Part shown: positions 43,452 through 53,088 of the stretch, in pieces
Layout: the number at the start of each line of letters is the position of its first letter
Position numbering within the stretch: position 1 is the first letter of the stretch
Source: G965212025 sp965215765
Lineage (GTDB): Bacteria; Pseudomonadota; Gammaproteobacteria; Poriferisulfidales; Oxydemutatoraceae
Reading direction: 5' to 3'
Length of the DNA: 64,000 bases
Assembly: GCA_965215765.1 (NCBI GenBank)
Contig: OZ244118.1
Span: forward strand, 930,001 to 994,000
The notes under the pieces: model-generated
What the model saw: only the letters and a program-made list of their open reading frames with translations
The model's database searches: none
Told to the model about the DNA's origin: nothing
Program-made: the position numbers and the translations under genes

Positions 43452-44000
43452 ATGGAGACTATCATGCGAAAATTTCCCTTTATTATTCTGGTATTGCTGT
43501 TGTCGTGGGAGGTGTCTTGGGCGCAGGGGACGCGAGTTGGAATTGTAAACATGTCTTTTTTGGTTGCCAATGCACCTCAAGCGATCAGCGTAAAGAAACG
43601 GCTGGAGCGAGAGTTTGAGCCTCGACAGGAAGTGATTGAGGACTGTCTGGAGGAACTGAAACAACTACAGGTGAGTGCGCGCAAGGCGTCAGAAAGCAAA
43701 AACGCGGAACAGACCAAGCGTCAGGTAGCGAAGTTTCAAAAAAAACAAAGAAGGTGTGCCGAACTGAGATCAGAGTTCCAGGAGGATCTAAACAAGCGAA
43801 ACAACAGCGAGATGAAATCTTTTCTGGATTTGGTCGTCGGTGTCACTGACACTATTGCCATGAAACGGAAACTTGATCTGGTGCTGAAAGCGGAAGCTGC
43901 CCTTTTTGTGACCGATAAGGTCAATATCACCACAGAAGTGTTGCAGGGACTTGAACGACGCAAAAATGGGGCATCGAAATCCCGAAAAAAGAAGCCCTAG
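43452..44000 (+). CDS. skp: Periplasmic chaperone Skp (OmpH family)
   Basis: 182 residues: signal peptide (FPFIILVLLLSWEVSWA) and a mature part that opens TRVGIVNMSFLVANAPQA, followed by a long basic coiled coil typical of the trimeric tentacles of Skp. It carries outer membrane proteins across the periplasm to BamA, whose gene ends 2 bp upstream. Either ATG 43452 or ATG 43464 may be the start. Confidence 0.9.
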   Translation: METIMRKFPFIILVLLLSWEVSWAQGTRVGIVNMSFLVANAPQAISVKKRLEREFEPRQEVIEDCLEELKQLQVSARKASESKNAEQTKRQVAKFQKKQRRCAELRSEFQEDLNKRNNSEMKSFLDLVVGVTDTIAMKRKLDLVLKAEAALFVTDKVNITTEVLQGLERRKNGASKSRKKKP

Positions 44001-44036
44001 CATTGGTGCGGTCTTTGTCTCTATTGTCCAAGCCAG

Positions 44037-45131
44037 TTGGTGAACGATAAGAGTACTGGGGATACCTGCCTGAAGCTTGGCGAACTTGCCGACCGTATCG
44101 GCGCGCATTTGCAAGGTGATAAAGCGATTCTGGTGGACGGAATTGCAAGCCTGGAAAGTGCCAAGCCCGGAAAAGTGTCGCCGTTTCTGGACAAGAAACT
44201 GAGGGAACAAGCCGAGCAATCCTTGGCAACGGCGCTGATTGTTCCGGAAGGCATGGATTGCGCAGGGATACGTGCGGCAAAATTGACCAGCAAAACTCCC
44301 CAAATAGCGTTTGCCAGAGCCATGCGGATCTTTGCTGTGCAGTCCTGTTGCTTTCACGGCATACACCCGGGCGCCACAGTCTCCGAGACTGCTGCTTTGG
44401 CAGATGATGTGAATATTGGTCCGGGAGCTGTGTTGGGTTCGGATGTAAAAGTCGGAGCCGGAACCACTATTGGGGAGAATGTTGTGCTGGGCTCCGGTTG
44501 TCGCTTGGGCGCGCGCTGCGTTATTTGTGCCGGTGTGGTGATTGAGCGTGGGGTTTGTATAGGAGACGATGTATTGATTCAGTCAGGAGCGGTTATCGGT
44601 GCAGACGGTTTTGGTTTTGCCAGTGATGGTGACAAGTGGTTCAGAATTGTGCATACGGGGTCAGTGCGAATTGGAAATGCCGTGTCTGTCGGGCCGTTGA
44701 CCAGCATTGCGCGGGGCACTCTGGATGACACAGTGGTGGAAGACGGCGTTATTATGGATGCGCAGGTGCTCGTGGCTCATAACGTTCACATTGGAGAAAA
44801 TACGGCAATTGCAGGACGGACTTCCATCGCGGGCAGCACAAAAATTGGAGCCCGCTGTCAGATAGGTGGCGCTGCCGGTATCGCGGAGCACTTGCAGATC
44901 TGTGATGATGTTATCTTGGGTGGCATGTCACGAGTTGCCGCTTCCATTGACAAGGAAGGCTATTACGCGTCTCATTTTCCTTTGCAACCCGCCGCCTTGT
45001 CAGCCCGCAACTCCATATTGATTGCCAAGCTGGGAAGTTTGTACAGGCGGATGCAGGAATTGGAGAAGAAACTGGCAAGAATGATGCAGGAACCACAAGA
45101 AAAGAAATTTGACGCTGGAGAGCAGAAATGA
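44037..45131 (+). CDS. lpxD: UDP-3-O-acylglucosamine N-acyltransferase LpxD
   Basis: Third step of lipid A synthesis. 364 residues: N-terminal uridine-binding domain, then a left-handed beta helix of hexapeptide repeats, with the catalytic His region AQVLVAHNVHIGENT and GGAAGIAEHLQI. TTG 44037 or GTG 44040 as start. Its stop overlaps the fabZ ATG. Confidence 0.95.
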   Translation: MVNDKSTGDTCLKLGELADRIGAHLQGDKAILVDGIASLESAKPGKVSPFLDKKLREQAEQSLATALIVPEGMDCAGIRAAKLTSKTPQIAFARAMRIFAVQSCCFHGIHPGATVSETAALADDVNIGPGAVLGSDVKVGAGTTIGENVVLGSGCRLGARCVICAGVVIERGVCIGDDVLIQSGAVIGADGFGFASDGDKWFRIVHTGSVRIGNAVSVGPLTSIARGTLDDTVVEDGVIMDAQVLVAHNVHIGENTAIAGRTSIAGSTKIGARCQIGGAAGIAEHLQICDDVILGGMSRVAASIDKEGYYASHFPLQPAALSARNSILIAKLGSLYRRMQELEKKLARMMQEPQEKKFDAGEQK

Positions 45132-45571
45132 CGGAAATTGCCATCTCGGAAATCATGAAGATGTTGCCGCACGGCTACCCTTTTCTGTTAGTGGACAGGG
45201 TTCTGGATGTGGTTGCCGACAAAAGAATCAAGACCTTGAAAAACATCAGTTACAACGAGCCTTTTTTTCGAGGCCACTTTCCTGGCAACCCGGTTCTGCC
45301 TGGTGTGTTGATGATCGAAGCACTTGCGCAGACTGCTGGTTTGCTGGCTTTGTACTCAACAGGCCAAAAGTATCACCAAGGGTCACGCATGTTTCTAACA
45401 GGTGTTGACGGGGTGCGTTTTAAAAGACAGGTTATTCCCGGAGACAGCTTGATTATGGAGGTCGAAGAAGATCGTTGCCGCGGAGCACACCATATTTTTT
45501 CTGGTCAAGCCACGGTGGCGGGAGAGCTTGCAACTTCGGCGACCTTGCGGCTAATCGTCTCCCAAGACTGA
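45128..45571 (+). CDS. fabZ: 3-hydroxyacyl-ACP dehydratase FabZ
   Basis: 147 residues, hot-dog fold. Conserved LPHGYPFLLVDRV with catalytic His, FFRGHFPGNPVLPGVLMIEALAQ with the catalytic Glu. Supplies unsaturated fatty acid intermediates and competes with LpxA for the hydroxyacyl-ACP pool. Confidence 0.97.
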   Translation: MTEIAISEIMKMLPHGYPFLLVDRVLDVVADKRIKTLKNISYNEPFFRGHFPGNPVLPGVLMIEALAQTAGLLALYSTGQKYHQGSRMFLTGVDGVRFKRQVIPGDSLIMEVEEDRCRGAHHIFSGQATVAGELATSATLRLIVSQD

Positions 45572-45572
45572 T

Positions 45573-46397
45573 ATGCCTGCCGCCGGGCCATTCGAACAGC
45601 TGGGCATCTCCGGCGGGAAAGCGATTCACGAAACTGCCATCGTGAGCCGCCACGCCGAAATCGGTGAGGGTGTGCGGATCGGGCCCGGTACCATCGTAGG
45701 TGAGCACGTAAAGATAGGTTCGGGATGCGAGTTAGGTGCTTACGTGGTGGTGTCAGGTCACACGACCATTGGGTCGAACAACAAGGTCTACCACTTCAGC
45801 ACCTTGGGTGGTGCTCCTCAGGATTTGAAGTACGCTGGCGAGCAATCCTCTTTGCTCATAGGCGATAACAATGTGATCCGTGAGTATTGTTCCGTACACT
45901 CAGGAACGGCACACGGCTCGGGAAAAACTGTGGTTGGAAGTCACAACTGGATCATGTCTTATGTGCACATAGCCCACGATTGTGTGCTGGGCAATCACTT
46001 GGTGCTGGCTAACAACACCGCTTTTTCCGGGCATGTCAGTGTTGAGGACTATGCTGTACTCGGCGGCTACACTTTGGTGCCTCAGCACCGTCGGATCGGG
46101 TGTCACGCCTACACCGGCGGAGCCACGAAACTGGCTCGAGATGTTGCGCCTTATACCTGCGTTTCCGGCATCCCTGCGTATTGCCGCGGGATAAACAAGG
46201 TTGGGTTGGAGCGAAAAGGATTCAGCTCCGAGTTGCGAAATGCTTTGTATTACGCCTACCGAACAGTACTCAAAGAAAACTGTACGGAAGAGACGCCGAA
46301 ACTGAAAGAACTTGCGCAGACCCATTCTGAGGTGCGGCACTTTCTTGATTTCATCAAGAATAGTGAGGCCGGGATCATTCGACCGGCAAGACCATAG
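45573..46397 (+). CDS. lpxA: UDP-N-acetylglucosamine O-acyltransferase LpxA
   Basis: First step of lipid A synthesis. 274 residues: hexapeptide beta helix (IHETAIVSRHAEIGEGVRIG), catalytic His region SYVHIAHDCVLGNH, and a C-terminal helical domain (NKVGLERKGFSSELRNAL). About a dozen residues longer than usual, mostly at the N-terminus. lpxB, which usually follows, is absent; convergent ggt comes next. Confidence 0.95.
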   Translation: MPAAGPFEQLGISGGKAIHETAIVSRHAEIGEGVRIGPGTIVGEHVKIGSGCELGAYVVVSGHTTIGSNNKVYHFSTLGGAPQDLKYAGEQSSLLIGDNNVIREYCSVHSGTAHGSGKTVVGSHNWIMSYVHIAHDCVLGNHLVLANNTAFSGHVSVEDYAVLGGYTLVPQHRRIGCHAYTGGATKLARDVAPYTCVSGIPAYCRGINKVGLERKGFSSELRNALYYAYRTVLKENCTEETPKLKELAQTHSEVRHFLDFIKNSEAGIIRPARP

Positions 46398-46482
46398 CTT
46401 TCTGGTTGCGAACCGTTGGGAGTCGCACGAAAAACACACAACAAAAGGTCACTATTTGCTGTATTTTCCGGCTGAAACTGTT

Positions 46483-48162
46483 TCAGGGCTTGGTGCTTGT
46501 TTCGTTTTCAGCGATTGCCATGCCGATGCCACGCGGATCCGCCGCAGCTTCCAGCTCGCCGCTGAACTTGTTCACAACCACTGCCTGCATATTCCCCCAG
46601 CTCCTGCCACGTGGCTTGATGACGTGCCCCATTTTTTTCAAAGATTCCAGTAATGACGATGTGAATACCTTGGGTTCCGTTTCCACAGCATCCGGAAGAT
46701 ATTGATGGTGAAAGCGTTTGAGGGAAACGATTGCTTGTGCGTCACCCCCTTTCAAAAATTCCAGAATACCTAGCAGAACCATGGTGATGATGCGGCTCCC
46801 GCCCGGTGTTCCGAGAACCGCTATGCGGTCATGGGTCTCCACAAAGCTTGGGCTCATGCTGGACAACATACGTTTTCCCGGTGCGATCGCGTTGGCTTCT
46901 CCACCGGTCAGGCCGTATGCGTTTGCTGTTCCGGCTTGAATGGAGAAATCGTCCATCTCGTTGTTCAGCAGCACCCCGGTGCGGGGAGAAATGTAGCTGG
47001 ATCCAAACGAGGTATTTATGGACATAGTTGCCGCGACCAGATTGCCATGGCCATCGGCAATGGAAAAATGCGTGGTATCAAGACCTTTTTGTGGAGGGGC
47101 CGTCGTTAATGCGGCACTGCGGCTTGCACGGTCTTTGTGGATAGTGCCGGCAAGCTTTTTGGCGTGGGACATGCTACGCAGTCTCTCCAAGGGAACTTCT
47201 ACGTAATCCTGATCACCAAGGTGGTTTGCGCGATCTCGGTATGCGCGACGCATGACTTCGATCAGCAGATGTTCTGACAGAGGAGACCATTCCTGCGGAT
47301 CGAAAAGGGACAGCATATTGAAAATCTCATTCAGGGCGATACCGCCTGAGGAGGGCAGGGAGCTTGCCGTGATGGTAGAGCCGGCGTAATGAAAAATGAG
47401 GGGAGCTCGCCCAATGACCTGGTATTGCTGAAGGTCTGCCAGCGTCCAGATGCCACCACTGCGACGAACATCAGCGACCAGGTCTTGTGCGACCTGACCG
47501 CTGTAAAAACCGTTTCTGCCATTTTTTGCGATGCTTTCCAGAGTTCGTGCCAACTGTTCTTGTCGAATGGTCTGACCAATGGCCGGCACATTGCCGTTAA
47601 CCAGAAACGTGGCTGCTGATGCCGGGTAACGCCTCAGAACTCTCAGCTTGCGTTTGGCACGCTGCCGATAGCGGCTGTTGACTGCGAAGCCATGGCGCGC
47701 GGCTTTGATTGCCGGAGCCAGCAATGTCTCAAGCGGCAGGGAACCATAATGCTTGTTGATATGCACCAGTGCTGCCGGGACACCGGGGATACCGGCTGCG
47801 GTCGGTCCGTTTAATGATTTTCCGGGAATGACTTTGCCATTTCCGTCCAAATACATGTCAGCGCTTGCCGATAATGGTGCTCGCTCACGTCCATCTATCA
47901 TGACGGAGCGCCGGTCTTTCTCCTTGTAAAGCAACCAGAAGCCGCCGCCACCAATGCCGCAGGAATATGGTTCCACGACAGACAGCATGGCGGTGACAGC
48001 GACTGCGGCGTCAAAGGCGTTGCCACCTTCGGCCAGCACGGTGGCACCGGCACGCGTAGCAGCCGGGTGGGCGGTGGCGATTGCGTAAGTGTCGCTGGCA
48101 ATCCCGGAGCCACAAGGCAGGAAAAGCCATATCCAAAAACAGAGAATGCTGGCTGGGCGCAT
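46483..48162 (-). CDS. ggt: Gamma-glutamyltransferase (periplasmic)
   Basis: Cleaves gamma-glutamyl bonds of glutathione and related peptides. About 559 residues from ATG 48162, which gives a proper signal peptide (MRPASILCFWIWLFLPCGSG); longer frames would overlap coaD. The precursor self-cleaves before the catalytic Thr of TTHFSIADGHGNLVAAT. The small-subunit signature GVLLNNEMDDFS and the GGSRIITMVL segment are present. Host-associated bacteria use it to obtain glutamate and cysteine from host glutathione. Confidence 0.93.
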   Translation of the reverse strand: MRPASILCFWIWLFLPCGSGIASDTYAIATAHPAATRAGATVLAEGGNAFDAAVAVTAMLSVVEPYSCGIGGGGFWLLYKEKDRRSVMIDGRERAPLSASADMYLDGNGKVIPGKSLNGPTAAGIPGVPAALVHINKHYGSLPLETLLAPAIKAARHGFAVNSRYRQRAKRKLRVLRRYPASAATFLVNGNVPAIGQTIRQEQLARTLESIAKNGRNGFYSGQVAQDLVADVRRSGGIWTLADLQQYQVIGRAPLIFHYAGSTITASSLPSSGGIALNEIFNMLSLFDPQEWSPLSEHLLIEVMRRAYRDRANHLGDQDYVEVPLERLRSMSHAKKLAGTIHKDRASRSAALTTAPPQKGLDTTHFSIADGHGNLVAATMSINTSFGSSYISPRTGVLLNNEMDDFSIQAGTANAYGLTGGEANAIAPGKRMLSSMSPSFVETHDRIAVLGTPGGSRIITMVLLGILEFLKGGDAQAIVSLKRFHHQYLPDAVETEPKVFTSSLLESLKKMGHVIKPRGRSWGNMQAVVVNKFSGELEAAADPRGIGMAIAENETSTKP

Positions 48163-48206
48163 GAGTCCAGGGTAGCGGGACGGTTCGAATAACAACACTT
48201 TAGCCC

Positions 48207-48698
48207 TCAGTTCGGTGTTGGCGAAAAACGTTTTTTTAATGCCGAAAGCACAGTCGGGCACACGTATTTGCTGACTTCTCCGCCCAGCCTGGCGACTTCG
48301 CATAACAAAGTGGAAGAAAGGAAAGTATATTTTTCGTTCGGAATCAGGAACAAGGTTTCCATCTCGCGATGGAGCGAGCGGTTCATGCTGGCAAGCTGAA
48401 ACTCGTACTCAAAGTCGGCAACCGCTCGTAGGCCGCGCAGCACCACTTGTGCCTGGTGGTGGCGTACAAAATCCACCAGCAGCCCGTCAAAGCCCACCAC
48501 CGTTACGTTGGGTAAATCTGCCAGTGCCGCAGAGGCGAGCGAGACACGCTCTGCGTGTGAAAAAATTTCTTCCTTGGTCGGCGATGCGGAGACCCCGACG
48601 ATCACTCTTTCAAACAGACGTGCCCCCCGTAGTGCCAAGTCAGAATGCCCATTGGTTATGGGGTCAAATTTTCCGGGATACACAGCGATGGATTTCAT
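48207..48698 (-). CDS. coaD: Phosphopantetheine adenylyltransferase
   Basis: Fourth step of CoA synthesis. 163 residues, nucleotidyltransferase fold with TNGH (motif HxGH-like) at the N-terminus and RGLRAVADFEYEFQLASMN. The first loop reads YPGKFDP where most CoaD proteins have Ser or Thr at the Lys position, a non-conservative change near the phosphate-binding site. The C-terminal ISSTL-type motif reads LSSTLL. Transcribed towards ggt. Confidence 0.95.
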   Translation of the reverse strand: MKSIAVYPGKFDPITNGHSDLALRGARLFERVIVGVSASPTKEEIFSHAERVSLASAALADLPNVTVVGFDGLLVDFVRHHQAQVVLRGLRAVADFEYEFQLASMNRSLHREMETLFLIPNEKYTFLSSTLLCEVARLGGEVSKYVCPTVLSALKKRFSPTPN

Positions 48699-48900
48699 GT
48701 CATCGCTCAGCTACAAAATATGGTTTCCTGAATACGAATGACGTGAATTTCATGGTCGTCATTTTTTTCTGAAAAGTTATCAGGACTCATAGATTCAGGA
48801 TGCCAAAGCCCGTTGCTACCGGGCAGCACTGTACTTGAGAAAGGTTTCTCGGTGACGCATGGGCTGGCAGCATGATGTTGTTTTTTCTCGGCATAGGCTT

Positions 48901-49500
48901 TTACCTCGGCTTGTGCAAGCGGAGTGCCAATTTTGCCACTCTTTTTCCCAGTACTCGGCATAGCTCGCTTTCATGGCTGTCGAGTGGGCGATTGCTCGTC
49001 TGTCCCGCGAAGTGACTGGCACCGTACGGCGTGCCCCCGGTTGTGGTCTCACGCAATGCTGCTTCGGTGTAAGGCAAGCCGCAAATCACCATGCCATGGT
49101 GAAGCAAAGGAATCATCATGGATAGCAGCGTGCTTTCGTGTCCTGCGTGCATACTGCCTGTGGAGGTAAAAACGGCTCCCGGCTTTCCCACAAGAGCACC
49201 CGTGAACCATTCGGCCGTAGTTTTGTCGAGAAAATGCTTTAAGGGCGCCGCCATATTCCCAAAACTTGTCGGGCTGCCGAGTATCAGTCCGGCACATTCT
49301 GCAAGGTCAGCCGTTTCGGCCCAAGGTGCACTGCCGGCAGTATGAGCAGAATGGTTTTCGCCAGACGGGTCATGATACGCAGGCACAGTCATCAGTTTGG
49401 CCTCGATACCAGATACGCTTTCCACACCACGCGCGATCTGGCGCGCCATTTTTTCCGTGGAACCGCCTAAGGAGTAGTAAAGAATCAAGACTGAAGGCAT
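48901..49500 (-). CDS. wrbA: NAD(P)H:quinone oxidoreductase, WrbA type
   Basis: 199-residue flavodoxin-like protein. FMN phosphate loop YYSLGGSTEKMA at the N-terminus, then GSPTSFGNMAAPLKHFLD, STGSMHAGHESTLLSM and GTPYGASH, all characteristic of WrbA. It reduces quinones by two electrons and limits oxidative stress. 202 bp separate it from coaD, where I see no gene. Confidence 0.93.
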   Translation of the reverse strand: MPSVLILYYSLGGSTEKMARQIARGVESVSGIEAKLMTVPAYHDPSGENHSAHTAGSAPWAETADLAECAGLILGSPTSFGNMAAPLKHFLDKTTAEWFTGALVGKPGAVFTSTGSMHAGHESTLLSMMIPLLHHGMVICGLPYTEAALRETTTGGTPYGASHFAGQTSNRPLDSHESELCRVLGKRVAKLALRLHKPR

Positions 49501-49660
49501 AATGGCTGGGCGGGTTGCTTCGGGTTGTCAGCGGAACAGATTGTACAGCAGGCGCAACGAAACCATGGTTGTTTTAGAAGATTTTTGTGGACGCTGTCAG
49601 TTCTGGTTGCGGTCAAACCAGTGATTGTTTTTTTTGAGAATCCAAACGAGGCCTGACTCA

Positions 49661-50035
49661 ATGCCCATCTACGAATACGAATGCACAGCGTGCGGACACC
49701 ATACAGAAGTGCTGCAAAAAATTCATGACGCGCCACTGCGTATATGCGAATCCTGCAACGAATCGGCGTTAAAAAAACTGGTATCTGCGAGTGTTTTTCG
49801 TTTGGCTGGCAAGGGCTGGTATGAGACGGATTTCAAAACCGGCAACAAACGCAATTTGGCAGATGCGCAGGCGGATGGCAGCAAAAACAAAGACGAAGCA
49901 AAGAGTCGTGAAGCCAAAAGTGACAGTGCCAAAAGCAGCGAAGTGAAAAGTGGCAACGCGAAAAGCCAGACAGCAACCGGACAAAAGGCAGCGGGTGGTG
50001 AGAAAAAGAAGCCAGCAGCATCAGACCGTGGCTGA
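49661..50035 (+). CDS. FmdB-family zinc ribbon protein
   Basis: 124 residues from ATG 49661 (MPIYEYECTACGHHTEV). A zinc ribbon with CxxC at the start and CESC about 20 residues later, then the WYETDF segment usual in proteobacterial FmdB-like proteins encoded next to aspS. The last 60 residues are a low-complexity Ala-Lys-Ser tail with irregular AKS units, another example of tail expansion in this genome. Function of the family is not settled. Confidence 0.88.
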   Translation: MPIYEYECTACGHHTEVLQKIHDAPLRICESCNESALKKLVSASVFRLAGKGWYETDFKTGNKRNLADAQADGSKNKDEAKSREAKSDSAKSSEVKSGNAKSQTATGQKAAGGEKKKPAASDRG

Positions 50036-50083
50036 ACGGCTCGTGTGCCTGACAGCACAAAGTAGCCGTCAGTAAATGGCGTT

Positions 50084-51871
50084 GTGCCCAGGTATTTCGT
50101 GAGAAGTCATTACTGTGGTCAGTTGACTCCAGCTTCAGCGGGGAAGAAGGTGGAAGTTTGCGGCTGGGTCAATAGCCATCGCGATCATGGCGGCGTCATT
50201 TTCATTGACTTGCGGGATCATACCGGCTCGCTGCAGCTGGTGGCGAACCCGGAGAACGAAGCGGTTTTTCAGAAAGCCCAGAAAGCCCGAAGCGAATACG
50301 TTTTGTATGCCTGTGGCATTTTGCGAATTCGCCCGGAAGGGACTGAAAACTCTGCCATAGCAACCGGGGGTGTGGAGCTGGTTTGTGACGAACTGGAAAT
50401 ACTGAACGAATCTCTGCCTCTTCCGTTTCGGCTTGATGACCCATCAGTAGGCGAAGATACCCGCATGCAATTTCGCTATGTCGATTTGCGCCAGCCTGAG
50501 AAACAACACAATCTGAGATTGAGAGCGCGGGTTAATCACATCTTGCGTGGGTTCCTGGAAAGCCAGGATTTTCTTGAAATTGAGACTCCGGTGTTGAGCA
50601 AAGCCACGCCAGAGGGTGCGCGTGACTATCTGGTGCCAAGCCGCACACAAAGTGGCACATTCTTTGCGTTGCCGCAATCGCCGCAATTGTTCAAGCAACT
50701 TTTGATGGTAAGCGGCATGGATCGCTATTACCAAGTCGTACGGTGTTTCAGAGATGAAGACTTGCGGGCGGATCGCCAGCCAGAATTTACACAACTGGAT
50801 ATCGAAGCTTCGTTTCAGAAGGAAAGCGACATCATGGGGTTAACGACGGCTCTGCTACGCAGGCTTTTTCATGAACTGTTGTCTGTATCGCTGCCAGAAT
50901 CGTTTCCGCATTTAAGTTACGCGGATGCCCTGCAGCTTTATGGAACGGATCGTCCGGATTTGCGCGTAACACTGGTGCTGAAAGAAGTCGGGGATTTGTT
51001 GACAGAGACGCAATTTAATGTTTTTGCAGCTCCAGCCAATGACCCCCAAGGTCGTGTCGCTGTACTGAAACTCCCTGGCGGCAACAGCTTGTCACGTGGC
51101 GAAATAGACGCCTTGACCGAATGGTTGCGAGGGATGGGGGCTTCCGGACTCGCTTACATTAAATGCAAACAGCTTGCGGCAGGACGTAAAGGCCTGCAAT
51201 CTCCCATTCTGAAGTTTATTGACGACCAGACATTGGAGGCTTTGCTGGCAAGGTGTGGCGCAGAGGATGGAGATATCCTTTTCTTTGGTGCCGGTAAAGC
51301 TACCTTGGTCAACGAAACCATGGCGGCATTGCGTGTGCGCCTGGGGAAGGCATACGGATTTTTTCAGGAAGGGTGGCAGCCCCTGTGGGTTGTGGATTTC
51401 CCGCTCTTCGCTTACGACGAGAAAAGAGCACGCTGGAAATCCTTGCACCATCCTTTTACCGCCCCGGTGAACAGCGACGTGGGGGCACTGAGCGGTGCTC
51501 CAGGTGCTGCTATGGCACGCGCTTATGATGTTGTGCTCAACGGGATGGAACTGGGCGGCGGTTCTGTCAGAATTCATGACCACAACACACAGCGGGAGAT
51601 TTTCAAAATTTTGGGCATGGACGAGGCGGAAATGGAAAGCAAGTTCGGTTTCCTGCTACGGGCTTTTCAATACGGTTGCCCACCTCATGCCGGCATTGCT
51701 TTGGGTCTGGATCGTTTGGTGATGCTGATGGTTGGTGCTTCCTCAATTCGTGATGTCATCGCGTTTCCGAAAACCCAGATTGCCGGTTGCCTGTTAACCG
51801 GTGCCCCGACACCGGTTGGAGCCGGACAACTTCGAGAACTGGGTATGCGCTTGGTCGCCAACGAGAAATAG
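50084..51871 (+). CDS. aspS: Aspartyl-tRNA synthetase
   Basis: 595 residues, class II synthetase: N-terminal OB fold (VCGWVNSHRDHGGVIFIDLRD), motif 2 region YYQVVRCFRDEDLRADRQPEFTQ split around the ATP site, the bacterial GAD insertion, and motif 3 GIALGLDRLVMLM. GTG start 48 bp after the FmdB gene. Intact. Confidence 0.97.
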   Translation: MPRYFVRSHYCGQLTPASAGKKVEVCGWVNSHRDHGGVIFIDLRDHTGSLQLVANPENEAVFQKAQKARSEYVLYACGILRIRPEGTENSAIATGGVELVCDELEILNESLPLPFRLDDPSVGEDTRMQFRYVDLRQPEKQHNLRLRARVNHILRGFLESQDFLEIETPVLSKATPEGARDYLVPSRTQSGTFFALPQSPQLFKQLLMVSGMDRYYQVVRCFRDEDLRADRQPEFTQLDIEASFQKESDIMGLTTALLRRLFHELLSVSLPESFPHLSYADALQLYGTDRPDLRVTLVLKEVGDLLTETQFNVFAAPANDPQGRVAVLKLPGGNSLSRGEIDALTEWLRGMGASGLAYIKCKQLAAGRKGLQSPILKFIDDQTLEALLARCGAEDGDILFFGAGKATLVNETMAALRVRLGKAYGFFQEGWQPLWVVDFPLFAYDEKRARWKSLHHPFTAPVNSDVGALSGAPGAAMARAYDVVLNGMELGGGSVRIHDHNTQREIFKILGMDEAEMESKFGFLLRAFQYGCPPHAGIALGLDRLVMLMVGASSIRDVIAFPKTQIAGCLLTGAPTPVGAGQLRELGMRLVANEK

Positions 51872-51939
51872 AGAACGAAAGCCTGGTCGGGAGCAGAAAA
51901 GCAAGTTGGGAAAAATTATCGGATCCCGAATCAGTTTAG

Positions 51940-52341
51940 GTTGTTGTGTACACTCGTGAACGTCAGCTAATGTTGCTACTGTGGTCTGCTCCTGGCAGGT
52001 CTTGGAAATTTGTGACCGGTGGTCGACTGACAGGAGAGTTGCTCATGGAGACGGCAATTTGCGGAGTGCGAGAAAAAACCGGATTACCGGCGGGTAATCT
52101 GCCGGACTGCAAGATGCCTGCCGCTGTTTTATGCATCCGGTTTTTCGGCGTCGTTTCGCGCCGGATATTCATGAGAACGTGGAATATTTTTTCGGTTTGG
52201 AACTGGAGAAGCCGCCTGCGGTTTCGTTGAGCCCAAAGGAGCATTGCAACTATGGCTGGTTTGAAAAGCGCGACAATGGATTTATGTGGCTTTGTGAGCA
52301 ATAGGCGCACGATTGCCCGCCGGGTCGTGAGAGGGTTTTAA
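51940..52341 (+). pseudogene. nudB: nudB remnant (dihydroneopterin triphosphate pyrophosphatase), several frameshifts
   Basis: Fragments of a Nudix hydrolase lie in three frames. First VYTRERQLMLLLW and VTGGRLTGELL to REKTGL (the Nudix box region; its G5-to-EE pattern is damaged). Then FMHPVFRRRFAPDIHENVEYF to SPKEHCNYGWFEKRD. Then VSNRRTIARRVVRGF. This matches NudB from start to end, and nudB sits between aspS and yebC in other proteobacteria such as E. coli. A stop precedes the first fragment at 51937-51939. The folate step may be done by another enzyme, or lost. Confidence 0.8.
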
Positions 52342-52344
52342 GTC

Positions 52345-53088
52345 ATGTCAGGCCACAGCAAGTGGTCAAATATCCAGCACCGAAAAAAAGCACAGGATGT
52401 CCTTCGCGGCAAACTCTTTACGCGCCTGTTGCGCGAAGTGACTATTGCGGCTCGGAGTGGAAATTCTGACACCAGCACGAATTCGAAATTGCGTCTGGCT
52501 GTGGAAAAAGCTTCTGCCGCCAACGTCAACAAAGACAAGATTCAGCGGGCGATCAAGCGTGGCACTGAGAGAGGAGGAGGGGAGTCTTGCCAGGCAGTAC
52601 GATACGAAGGTTACGGCCCTGGCAATGTGGCGATTTTAGTGGATTGTTTGACTGATAACCGAAACCGGACCAGTGCGTCTGTCCGTTATGCTTTTTCTCG
52701 GCATGGAGGCCGGCTGGTTGAAGCGGGGGCGCTCGCTTACCTGTTCAGGCAACTGGGGGTCATTAGCTGTTCGTCTGAAATTCCCGAAGACCGGTTGGTG
52801 GAATTGGCACTTGAGGCGGGTGCTGAAGATGTGGTGGCAGAGCAAGACTGCACAGAAATCATAACGACACCGGAAGAGCTTTCTTATGTGAAAAATTACC
52901 TGGCAAAAGCCGGGATTGAGCACGAACACGCCGAGCTGGTCATGCGCGCGGAACTCGAACTTGACTGCGATCCTGAAGTCAGGCGGAAAGTCACCAATTT
53001 GCTCGAAACCATTGAAGATCTGGATGACGCTGAGGCGGTTTGGTGCAACATGCTTCCGTTAGCTGAAAGCGTGGAAACGCCTGGCTGA
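52345..53088 (+). CDS. yebC: YebC/PmpR-family regulator or translation factor
   Basis: 247 residues: MSGHSKWSNIQHRKKAQD at the N-terminus, YEGYGPGNVAILVDCLTDN in the middle and an acidic C-terminal domain. Members bind DNA as transcription regulators and, more recently, are linked to relief of ribosome stalling at proline stretches. Directly followed by ruvC without spacing. Confidence 0.95.
   Translation: MSGHSKWSNIQHRKKAQDVLRGKLFTRLLREVTIAARSGNSDTSTNSKLRLAVEKASAANVNKDKIQRAIKRGTERGGGESCQAVRYEGYGPGNVAILVDCLTDNRNRTSASVRYAFSRHGGRLVEAGALAYLFRQLGVISCSSEIPEDRLVELALEAGAEDVVAEQDCTEIITTPEELSYVKNYLAKAGIEHEHAELVMRAELELDCDPEVRRKVTNLLETIEDLDDAEAVWCNMLPLAESVETPG

Noticed and set aside
46472..46486. Inverted repeat CTGAAA/TTTCAG as bidirectional terminator between lpxA and ggt
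   Set aside because: Only a 6-bp AT-rich stem, no T run, and it overlaps the ggt stop codon.
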